DNA from: Terrimicrobiaceae bacterium
GTDB taxonomy: Bacteria > Verrucomicrobiota > Verrucomicrobiia > Chthoniobacterales > JAATET01
Direction of reading: 5' to 3'
NCBI GenBank assembly: GCA_028713285.1
Contig: JAQTOP010000019.1
Coordinates: 1-46,342, forward strand
DNA length: 46,342 nt
The notes under the pieces were generated by a model. The model did not search any database, had not been told where the DNA came from, and worked only from the letters and a program-made list of their open reading frames with translations. Numbering within the stretch: position 1 is the stretch's first letter; each line of letters begins with the position of its first letter. The position numbers were made by a program, and so were the translations under genes. Positions 1 to 7,008 of this stretch are shown here, piece by piece.

Positions 1-227
1 AGCTCGGTTTCGCCCCCGACCTGCGCGACTACGGCCTCGGTGCCCAGATTCTCAACGACCTCGGCGTGCGCAAGATTCGTCTCTTGACGAACAACCCGCG
101 CAAGGTCGTCGGCCTCGAGGGCTACAATCTCGAGATCGTCGAGCAGGTGCCGATTCTCAGCGTGTCGAATCCCCACAACGAACGCTACCTCGCCACCAAG
201 AAACGAAAACTGGGGCACCTGTTGTAA
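1..227 (+). CDS. ribBA: RibBA C-terminal part (GTP cyclohydrolase II domain), 5'-truncated by window edge
   Basis: Open in frame 3 from the window edge to TAA at 225-227; about 74 residues are visible. The motifs [27 protein letters not shown] and [14 protein letters not shown] are characteristic of the C-terminus of GTP cyclohydrolase II, which opens GTP in the first step of riboflavin synthesis. In most bacteria of this kind the domain is fused behind 3,4-dihydroxy-2-butanone-4-phosphate synthase as RibBA. The fusion is assumed, since the N-terminal half lies outside the window; a stand-alone RibA would look the same here. It is followed after 79 bases by a separate glutaredoxin gene with its own promoter-like sequence. 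Confidence 0.88.
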   Translation, partial: LGFAPDLRDYGLGAQILNDLGVRKIRLLTNNPRKVVGLEGYNLEIVEQVPILSVSNPHNERYLATKKRKLGHLL

Positions 228-264
228 CGCGGTTGAACCCTCGCGGTGCATTCCAAAAACCCGC

Positions 265-292
265 TTGGCCTCGCCGTTGCATGTGCTATGTT
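265..292 (+). promoter_or_regulatory. Candidate promoter of the glutaredoxin gene (nearly leaderless)
   Basis: TTGGCC at 265-270 and TATGTT at 287-292 are separated by 16 bases, with an extended TG two bases before the -10. The ATG at 307 is only 14 bases past the -10, so transcription would start within about 10 bases of the start codon. The same pattern recurs before other genes in the window. Confidence 0.5.
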
Positions 293-306
293 CCCGCCAC
301 CGATCC

Positions 307-642
307 ATGGCCAATCCCGAAATCACCGCCTACCTGAAGACATCCTGCGGCTGGAGCGCCGGCGTGCGCGCCGTCCTCGCCAAATACGACCTGCCCTACG
401 AGGAAAAGGATATCATCAAGAATCCCGCCTTCCGCTGGGAGATGGAACAAAAGAGCGGCCAGCCCCTCTCGCCCTGCGTGGAGGTGAACGGCACGATGAT
501 CGCGGACATCAGCGGCGAGGAACTCGAGCGCTGGATGCTTGAGAAAGGCCTCGTCGGCTCGAGCGAAAAGACGACCAGCGTCCCGCTCAACGCCGCCTGC
601 ACGGACGAAGAGCACGCCGCCATGGTGCGCTTGAAAGTCTGA
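307..642 (+). CDS. Glutaredoxin family protein with CGWS active site
   Basis: 111 residues with a thioredoxin fold of the glutaredoxin type. The active site is CGWS (residues 14-17, after KTS), close to the CGFS of monothiol glutaredoxins rather than the dithiol CPYC. A cis-proline segment follows in QPLSPCVEVNG, with an extra cysteine right after the proline. The family reduces mixed disulfides with glutathione or carries iron-sulfur clusters; which applies here cannot be told. ATG 307 is preferred over the upstream in-frame TTG at 265 because it starts directly before the first beta strand (EITAYLKT) and because 265 lies in the candidate -35 element. The gene is closed by a strong terminator at 665-700, so it is monocistronic. 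Confidence 0.85.
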   Translation: MANPEITAYLKTSCGWSAGVRAVLAKYDLPYEEKDIIKNPAFRWEMEQKSGQPLSPCVEVNGTMIADISGEELERWMLEKGLVGSSEKTTSVPLNAACTDEEHAAMVRLKV

Positions 643-664
643 CTTCATCCGGGATTCCTTTTCC

Positions 665-700
665 AGGCTCGCTCCGGCTTGATCGGTGCGAGCCTTTTTT
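665..700 (+). terminator. Rho-independent terminator after the glutaredoxin gene
   Basis: AGGCTCGC at 665-672 pairs perfectly with GCGAGCCT at 688-695, loop of 15 bases, followed by a run of six T (695-700). It sits 23 bases after the stop codon. Confidence 0.85.
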
Positions 701-795
701 GCGTCTGCGCGCCATGGCATTTCCTTTTGCAACGCTCTCGTTCGGAGAAAACTCTTGCCGGGCAATAGCCCTGCCGGTAGAGGCAGTGCCGTCGC

Positions 796-1500
796 ATGGG
801 GAATCGAGGAATGTCGCAGGAGCGTTGGTTTCTGATTGGAGCGGCCGCCCTGGCCGCAGGCGCCTGCTTCGCCTTTCGCTGGACGCATCCCATCGACGTC
901 GCGATCACCGAAATCAAATGGAGTCTGCTCATCGGTCACGGCGACCAGATCGCCGACCACGCTGCCAGGATTGCCGGACGCATCCAATACCGCACATCGG
1001 CTTGCGTTCACTACGGCTGGATCTTCGCGAAGCGGGGCCGGGCCGATGCGGCGGAGGCGTTTTTCCGCGCGGCTGAAGACGCCGACGCTTTCGATCCCGT
1101 CGGTCCCGAGGCCCTTGCCGGCCTGTATTTCAGCCAGCATCGCCTCGACGACGTGCGCCGCGTCTTCGCCCGCACTTCCGCACGGGGCACGATTCTCACG
1201 CCCGAAGGCCTTCGCATGCAGGCCAGCATCCAAATCGTCGATGGCCAATATGCCCAGGCGAGCGAAACCTTGGCGCGGCTCGCAGCGCAGGAGATGCCCA
1301 CGGCCGAAATCCTCGCCAAACTCGGCGACCTCGCCACATGGCAAAAGAAATTCCCGGCCGCCATCGCGTATTACCGCCAGGCTCGCAAACTGACGCCGGA
1401 CGATCTGGAGCTTCGCATTCGGCTCACCCGCGCACTCGCCTGGGCCGCCCTGGGCGATGCCCGTGCAGCCATGCAGCATCCCGAAATCGCCGCTCGATGA
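796..1500 (+). CDS. Membrane-anchored TPR protein, first gene of the polysaccharide operon
   Basis: 234 residues. One hydrophobic segment near the N-terminus (about residues 12-28, WFLIGAAALAAGACFAF) suggests an inner-membrane anchor or uncleaved signal. The rest is alpha-helical with tetratricopeptide-like repeats (for example PVGPEALAGLYFSQHRLDDV and the block around FPAAIAYYRQARKLTPDD). The first ATG is at 796; ATG 811 (MSQERW) is an equally reasonable start. The stop codon overlaps the next start in ATGA (1497-1500), showing translational coupling. TPR proteins in alginate, Pel, Pga and cellulose systems scaffold the synthase and the outer-membrane pore across the periplasm; the same role is inferred here from position only. 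Confidence 0.78.
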   Translation: MGNRGMSQERWFLIGAAALAAGACFAFRWTHPIDVAITEIKWSLLIGHGDQIADHAARIAGRIQYRTSACVHYGWIFAKRGRADAAEAFFRAAEDADAFDPVGPEALAGLYFSQHRLDDVRRVFARTSARGTILTPEGLRMQASIQIVDGQYAQASETLARLAAQEMPTAEILAKLGDLATWQKKFPAAIAYYRQARKLTPDDLELRIRLTRALAWAALGDARAAMQHPEIAAR

Positions 1501-2138
1501 AGTTCCACCGGCGCGCCGCACTCTCCCTGCTCTGCGTCGCCGCCTTCCCGGGCGCCCCCTCATCCGGACTTTCGCAACCGGCTCCCACTGCGGACACCGA
1601 CGCAACATCCGTTCCGATCGGCGAAGACGAGGCGCGCATCGAACTCACGCGCCTCCTCCGCTACGACAAGCGCTTTACCGAGGCGATTTCGGAATACCGC
1701 GAACTCATTCGCAAGATGCCGGATCGCACCGACCTCCGGTTGGAACTCGCCGAGCTCTACGGCGCGGTCGGCGAGACGGACAACGCCTTCAAAGCGATCT
1801 CAGGCATCGATGAATCGAAGCTCGACCGTCGCGGCCTCTTGATCATTGCGAACCTCGAGGCCCAAAAGAAGAACTTCGACAAGGCCATCGGCATTCTTCG
1901 CGGCCTGCTCGCGAAGGAGCCCGGCGATCCCGCGCTCCAGCTCCAGCTCGCGAAGACCCTCAGTTGGGCGAAGAACTACGAGGAATCTCTCAAACTCTAC
2001 GCCGCCCTGGTCGCGGCCGCCCCCGCCGATGTCCAGCTTCGCCGCCAATACGCCCGGGTGCTCGGCTGGGCGTCACATTACGACGACGCGATCGTGCAGT
2101 GGAAACTCACGCTCACTCCGAAGGCGTCCGCCCCATGA
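1497..2138 (+). CDS. Secreted TPR protein of the polysaccharide operon
   Basis: 213 residues. The start is a signal-peptide-like sequence (MKFHRRAALSLLCVAAFPG), followed by tetratricopeptide repeats over about residues 45-205 with typical spacing (RFTEAISEYRELIRKMPD, NFDKAIGILRGLLAKEPGD, NYEESLKLYAALVAAAPAD, HYDDAIVQWKLTL). Translation is coupled at both ends by ATGA overlaps with the flanking genes. It is probably a periplasmic scaffold binding the barrel protein encoded next, in the way AlgK serves AlgE. No lipobox cysteine was seen. The specific partner is inferred. Confidence 0.8.
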   Translation: MKFHRRAALSLLCVAAFPGAPSSGLSQPAPTADTDATSVPIGEDEARIELTRLLRYDKRFTEAISEYRELIRKMPDRTDLRLELAELYGAVGETDNAFKAISGIDESKLDRRGLLIIANLEAQKKNFDKAIGILRGLLAKEPGDPALQLQLAKTLSWAKNYEESLKLYAALVAAAPADVQLRRQYARVLGWASHYDDAIVQWKLTLTPKASAP

Positions 2139-4159
2139 CCTGCCGCCCGGGCCTCGCATTTCTCCCCCTCCTCGCCCTGCTTTCCGCGTTTGTCGCTCCT
2201 TCGCCGGCTGCCATCGAGCCGCGCAACCCACCCGGCTCCGACGGAACCGGGGAGACCATCTCCGACGCGGATGCGACCCTGGCGCTCGCGCGCGATCTGG
2301 CGGCGGTGCCCGCCCATCGCACCGAGGCCCTCGCGCTCTACGCCCAGCTTCTCACCGAGTCCCCCGGCTCGGTCGCGCTGCTCCGGGAGCATCGCAATAC
2401 CGCTTCCAAACTCGCGCGTCCCGACCTCGTGGCCAGCGATTTCGCCACCCTCGAAAAATCCGGGCCTCTCAGCGCGGAAGAGACGCTGTGGTATGCCGGC
2501 GCCTTGCAAAAGCTGGGCCGCAACGACGAGACGATGGCGCTCATCGAGCAGCAGCTCGGCGGGGCTGGCGACCAGACCGCCCTCCTCGCGCTCTACCTCG
2601 AGGCTGCCAGCGCCGCGCACGAGCGGTCCCGCGCGGAAAAAAAACTCGCCCTGCTCGCCGCGCGGCACCCCCGCCGCGCCGACCTCGCCATCGCCTCCGC
2701 CACGCTCGCCCGGGAGCGCTCCGACCCCGCCACGGCGGAATCCGCTCTCCGGGCCGCCCTCGCCGCTGATCCCGATAATCCCGGCCTCCTCAAATTGCTC
2801 GCGGAGATTCTCTTCGCGCGGGACCAGCCGCGAAAGGCCCTCGTCATTTATTGCCGCGCCGTCTCGGCCGCACCGAATGACGTTCCCCTACGCCGCCAGA
2901 CGGCCCGCGTCGCGGAAATCTGCCACGACACCCGCGCGGTCGATGCCCTCCTCCAGCCGGTCATCCATTCGCCGGCAATCCCCGCGAAGGAGCGTGCGGC
3001 GACTGCCCTCGAAGCCCGCGGGATGGCCGCGCTCCGTGCCGGGCGATACCCCGAGGCCCTCCACGCCTATACGAAGCTCTGCGCCGCGGAGCCCGGCAAT
3101 GTTTCCGCCGACTACGGTCGCGCCGCCGCCCTCCGCGGGGCGGGCGCACTCAACGCGGCCCGGACTGCCTATCGCGACCTCCTGCAGGCCGATCCCAACG
3201 CCGCATACGCCCGGAATGCGGCGAACCAGATCACGAACGAACTCCGCAATCGCCTGCGGGCCGCCTACCTCTTCATCAACGAGGATTCTCCCGGCCGCAT
3301 GGCCGACATTTCGCGGAACATCTTCACCGTTTCCGACGAATTCTGGCTCACCGACCGCCTCAAAATGAGCCTCGGGGGCCGCACATGGATCGAGCAGCCG
3401 GAAGGCATCGGCTCACCCTACGTCGCCACCGGTGCGACTGCGACCGTCGATTACCGCATCGCCGCCTCGTGGCGCGTGAACCTCAATTACACGTTCAAAA
3501 ACTACACGACCCGCTCTCTGCGCGACACGCACAACGGGGGCGCAGCGCTGGCCTTCAATCCCTCGAAGGCTCTCGGACTCTACGCCAGCTACCAGCACGA
3601 GGACGCCCTGACCAACCGCTACAATTTCACCCAAAGCACGCAGAGCGACACCGGACGCCTGTCGTTCGAGAGCCAGCCGCTTCACTGCCTGGAAGTTTCG
3701 GGCAGCGCCTTCCTCCGCGGCTATTCCGATCAGAATCTCCAGTTCGGCGCCGACGGCGGGGCCGGGCTCGTCCTGCTGCGAGATCCCGGCAAACTCGTCA
3801 CGGAATTGCGCGGGCAGTATCTCACCACGCAGCACCAAAGTGAGTCCGAGTTCACCGACGGCGAAGAGACGAACGTGATCCATCCCTACTGGACGCCCCG
3901 CAACTATTTCCGCGGCTCGCTCGGGGTGAACTGGGAGCAATCGCTCCGGCCCGCCGCAAGCGCCGATCAAAACGAACTCGGCTACCGCGCCGGCGTGCGG
4001 GGCAGCCTCGACACGGACGGCAATCCCGCCATCGCTTTCGACGCCGCCCTGCGCTGCGAAATCGCCCGCCATCTGCTCGTCGATCTCGGCGGCCAGATCG
4101 AGCGTTCCCCGCAATGGAATGGCGCTACCGCATCCGTCTCCGTCGCTTATGCGTTCTAA
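2135..4159 (+). CDS. TPR / outer-membrane beta-barrel polysaccharide export porin (PgaA/BcsC/PelB-like architecture)
   Basis: 674 residues from ATG 2135, which overlaps the preceding stop. A signal peptide (about residues 1-26, ending SPAA) is followed by TPR-like helical repeats to about residue 370. From RLRAAYLFINED onward the protein alternates polar and hydrophobic residues, is rich in aromatic residues, and ends in a terminal phenylalanine (SVSVAYAF), the signature of a BAM-assembled outer-membrane barrel. The barrel part is about 300 residues, the right size for a 16-strand pore as in PgaA, PelB and BcsC. This layout is typical of porins that pass a polymer through the outer membrane. 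It overlaps the synthase gene by 11 bases, which supports joint function. Homology to one particular family cannot be proved by eye. Confidence 0.8.
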   Translation: MTCRPGLAFLPLLALLSAFVAPSPAAIEPRNPPGSDGTGETISDADATLALARDLAAVPAHRTEALALYAQLLTESPGSVALLREHRNTASKLARPDLVASDFATLEKSGPLSAEETLWYAGALQKLGRNDETMALIEQQLGGAGDQTALLALYLEAASAAHERSRAEKKLALLAARHPRRADLAIASATLARERSDPATAESALRAALAADPDNPGLLKLLAEILFARDQPRKALVIYCRAVSAAPNDVPLRRQTARVAEICHDTRAVDALLQPVIHSPAIPAKERAATALEARGMAALRAGRYPEALHAYTKLCAAEPGNVSADYGRAAALRGAGALNAARTAYRDLLQADPNAAYARNAANQITNELRNRLRAAYLFINEDSPGRMADISRNIFTVSDEFWLTDRLKMSLGGRTWIEQPEGIGSPYVATGATATVDYRIAASWRVNLNYTFKNYTTRSLRDTHNGGAALAFNPSKALGLYASYQHEDALTNRYNFTQSTQSDTGRLSFESQPLHCLEVSGSAFLRGYSDQNLQFGADGGAGLVLLRDPGKLVTELRGQYLTTQHQSESEFTDGEETNVIHPYWTPRNYFRGSLGVNWEQSLRPAASADQNELGYRAGVRGSLDTDGNPAIAFDAALRCEIARHLLVDLGGQIERSPQWNGATASVSVAYAF

Positions 4160-5840
4160 CAAAACCTCGTCCCGAACCGCTCCCGCGCGAACGATCATCT
4201 TCGTGACGATCTCCGCTCTGGTGCTGGCGGTGCTGTATATCATCGGGCACGCCATGCTCATCTCACTGAGCGAGTTGAACGTCCCCGAACTCATCGCGAT
4301 GTCGCTGCTCATCGCCTGCGAAATCTTCATGTTCCTCCACGCGGTCGCCTACTTTTCGAATGTTGCCCACGTCAACGCCCACGCCATCGATCCCGATCGG
4401 ATCGTCGCCGCCCCGGCTCCGCTGACGACCTTCCCGCCGGTCGCCTTCGCCATTTGCTCCTACCGCGAACCGCTCACCGTGCTGGAAGCGAACATGATTT
4501 GCTTCCGCAACCTCACCTATCCGAACAAGCGCCTCTTCCTCCTCGACGATACGCCTTACGACCGCACGAACGACGATCCCGCCCTCGCCCGCTACCGCGC
4601 CGACGTGGACGCGCTCGCCCGACAGATCGGCATCAATGTCTTCCGCCACTCGTGGCGCGGCGCCAAGGCGGGCATGATCAACGATTTCCTCCACTTCCTC
4701 GGCGGCCGGGATGAGCCCGGCTTCGAGATGGCCCCCAATCAAAACGTCAAGATACTCCGCGACGCCAGATACCTCGCGATCTTCGACGCGGACATGAATC
4801 CGCTGTCGGACTTCGCGGAGCCCCTGATTGCGCAGCTCGAGGCGGACGACCGGCTCGCCTTCGTCCAGACCCCGCAGTTCTACTCGAACATCTCCACAAA
4901 CCGCGTGGCAAACGGCGCCGCCGCCCAGCAGGCCGTCTTCTACGAATACATTTGCGAAGGCAAGGGCATGCTCGACACCATGCCGTGCTGCGGCACGAAT
5001 GTGATGTTCCGCGTCGCCGCACTCGAGGACGTGGGCGGAATGGACGAGTCGTCCGTCACCGAGGATTTCGCGACATCGATCAAGCTCCACCTCCGCGGCT
5101 GGCGCTCGACCTACCTGAACCGCGTGTGCGCCTTCGGCATGGGGCCGCAGGATCTCGGGTCGTTTTTCAAGCAGCAATTTCGCTGGGCCTCCGGCACGGT
5201 CGGCCTGCTGCGCGTGGTATTGAAGGAGTTCGTTAAGAATCCCCGCGCCTTCTCGCCGCGCCGCTGGCTCGAGTATTTCGCCTCGGTCTCGTTCTACTGC
5301 GTCGGATGGGTCTGGCTCATCATCTGGTCGTTCCCGGTGCTTTACGTCTTCGTCGGCTTTCCCCGCAACCTCGCCCGGCCCGACGTCTTCTTCGCGCTGT
5401 TTATTCCCTATCTCGCCTTCACCTTCTGGGCCTTCATCGGCTCGCTCCGCTACCGCGGCTACAGCACGGCCGACGTTTTCAGCGGCATGACGATGAACGT
5501 CATCAGCTTCCCGGTTTACATGATGGCCTCCGCCTGCGGACTGCTGGGGATCCGTGGCAAATTCCGCGTTACCTCGAAGGAAGGCGCGACCTCGATGCCG
5601 CTCCTCCTCCTCTGGCCGCAGCTCGCCGTCTTCTGCGTCCTCGTTGTGACGGTTGCATGGGGGCTGAACCACCTGATCTATGGCACGCTTTCGGCCGGCG
5701 CCGTCTTTGGAAACATCATCTGGTGCGCCTACAATGCCGCCATGATCGGCACGATCCTCTATTTCAATCGCCCGACCGAAAAAGTCGGCCTGTTCCGCCG
5801 CGAACGCCGCTTGAAAACGCCCAGGGCCGCGAATGCTTAG
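4149..5840 (+). CDS. Processive family-2 glycosyltransferase (cellulose/mannan-synthase-like)
   Basis: 563 residues. Two N-terminal membrane segments (about 15-38 and 46-68), a cytosolic GT-A domain, then about five to six C-terminal membrane segments (380-545). Catalytic motifs are complete: DD at 133-134, DAD at 213-215, QTPQ at 240-243, TED at 304-306 and QQFRW at 342-346. KAGMIN and CCGTN correspond to conserved BcsA blocks. Such enzymes polymerise a sugar nucleotide at the inner membrane and push the chain through their own channel. Unlike BcsA there is no C-terminal PilZ domain; a separate PilZ gene lies immediately downstream on the opposite strand. The substrate is unknown; the GH26 gene nearby suggests mannose. 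ATG 4149 is chosen because it starts right before the first membrane segment. The stop overlaps the convergent gene's stop by 3 bases. Confidence 0.85.
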   Translation: MRSNKTSSRTAPARTIIFVTISALVLAVLYIIGHAMLISLSELNVPELIAMSLLIACEIFMFLHAVAYFSNVAHVNAHAIDPDRIVAAPAPLTTFPPVAFAICSYREPLTVLEANMICFRNLTYPNKRLFLLDDTPYDRTNDDPALARYRADVDALARQIGINVFRHSWRGAKAGMINDFLHFLGGRDEPGFEMAPNQNVKILRDARYLAIFDADMNPLSDFAEPLIAQLEADDRLAFVQTPQFYSNISTNRVANGAAAQQAVFYEYICEGKGMLDTMPCCGTNVMFRVAALEDVGGMDESSVTEDFATSIKLHLRGWRSTYLNRVCAFGMGPQDLGSFFKQQFRWASGTVGLLRVVLKEFVKNPRAFSPRRWLEYFASVSFYCVGWVWLIIWSFPVLYVFVGFPRNLARPDVFFALFIPYLAFTFWAFIGSLRYRGYSTADVFSGMTMNVISFPVYMMASACGLLGIRGKFRVTSKEGATSMPLLLLWPQLAVFCVLVVTVAWGLNHLIYGTLSAGAVFGNIIWCAYNAAMIGTILYFNRPTEKVGLFRRERRLKTPRAANA

Positions 5841-6823
5841 ACCGCATCCGGCCGCACGAATTCCTCGGCCAGGAGAACGAGCGAATTGTAATGGGTCGCG
5901 AGTTTGCGATCCGAAAGACGGATGGATCGCAAATAACCGGCGCTCTCCGGCGTCCTTAGCAAACGCCGCAGCGAAAATTCGTTGATTTCGGGGCGGATGG
6001 CGCTGCGAAAACGGAGCAGAAATTCTCCCAGGCGTTCATTGCCATTCAGTGCTCCGAAGCTTTGAATCAGTTCCTCGATCGTCGCGATATTTTCCCGGAT
6101 CCGGCGCTCGGTGTGGTCGAGACTCATGCGCTTGAATAGGGAAAGGGCGACCCGATCCACCTTGGAAAGACGCGCCAGCAAAGGCGCGAGGTGGCCGAGG
6201 TAAAGAATCATCGCCCGCTTGACAAAGATGGCGTCGTCCAGCACCCAGCGGAACAGCTCGGTTAATTCCCGATAAGGCCTCCCCGACGAATGAGCCGCCA
6301 CCGAGAGGCCGGAGGAAAAGTCGAACATCACGCCGTAATCGCCGCTGCCGCGGTTGCTAAGTTTCACCCCGCAGATGAATCCGTCCTCCCGAGGCACCAC
6401 CCAGCGCAGGTCACAATGGTTCAGGACTTCGCTGTCGATCCGAAACGGCAAACAAAGGTCCAGGTGTTCGCCGGCCTCAATCCCGCGCTCGGGCGGCATG
6501 CGCACCTCCATTTGCATTCCGCCCGCGGAAACATCCAGGGGACGATATTCGAAACTCGTCTTCATATCGCCCAGCCAGCCGACGAGAGGCGAGCCGGCCG
6601 AGAACCTCCAGCGCTCCCGACCGCGGCGCTCCTTCGTCAGAGGCGGCTCCACCGAGTGTGCCAGCAAAGTCATCACGGGATCGTGTTCCCGACTTTCCTC
6701 CGGTGAGATGGCCTCCGCGAGAAGCGTCTCGAGACGTCGCCGGATTTCTCGATTTTCGTCTTCCGGACTCGTTGTAGAAGGTAAATCCAACGGCGTTGGC
6801 TCCTCCGCGCTGGCGTCAGTCAT
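5837..6823 (-). CDS. PilZ-domain protein (candidate c-di-GMP receptor of the polysaccharide locus)
   Basis: 328 residues from ATG 6823; an upstream in-frame ATG at 6886 would add 21. A flexible acidic N-terminus is followed by a PilZ domain at about 65-195: the arginine motif lies in ERRGRERWR (R67/R71 or R69/R73) and the second motif is DVSAGG (D97, S99, G102), matching RxxxR and D/NxSxxG. The remaining 130 residues are helical, with no membrane segment (LDDAIFVKRAMILYL, RRIRENIATIEELIQ). PilZ domains bind cyclic di-GMP and activate polymer synthases (BcsA C-terminus, Alg44). The gene is convergent with the GT2, with stop codons overlapping, so it is transcribed separately. That it acts on this synthase is inferred from proximity. 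Confidence 0.82.
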   Translation of the reverse strand: MTDASAEEPTPLDLPSTTSPEDENREIRRRLETLLAEAISPEESREHDPVMTLLAHSVEPPLTKERRGRERWRFSAGSPLVGWLGDMKTSFEYRPLDVSAGGMQMEVRMPPERGIEAGEHLDLCLPFRIDSEVLNHCDLRWVVPREDGFICGVKLSNRGSGDYGVMFDFSSGLSVAAHSSGRPYRELTELFRWVLDDAIFVKRAMILYLGHLAPLLARLSKVDRVALSLFKRMSLDHTERRIRENIATIEELIQSFGALNGNERLGEFLLRFRSAIRPEINEFSLRRLLRTPESAGYLRSIRLSDRKLATHYNSLVLLAEEFVRPDAV

Positions 6824-7008
6824 CTTTGCATTCCCCCTGGCGACGCATAGCGGAACCCACCTTCCGATGCAACGTCCATTCCCCATGTCGCGAACCTAAC
6901 TAAGTTCCTCTCTGGAAAGTCTCCAAGTATTTCTCTTGACGCCGGCGTGCGGAAAGTCCAACCCAATGGCCCCAAATTCATGTCACCTAATGAAAAAGGG
7001 GATTGGAG

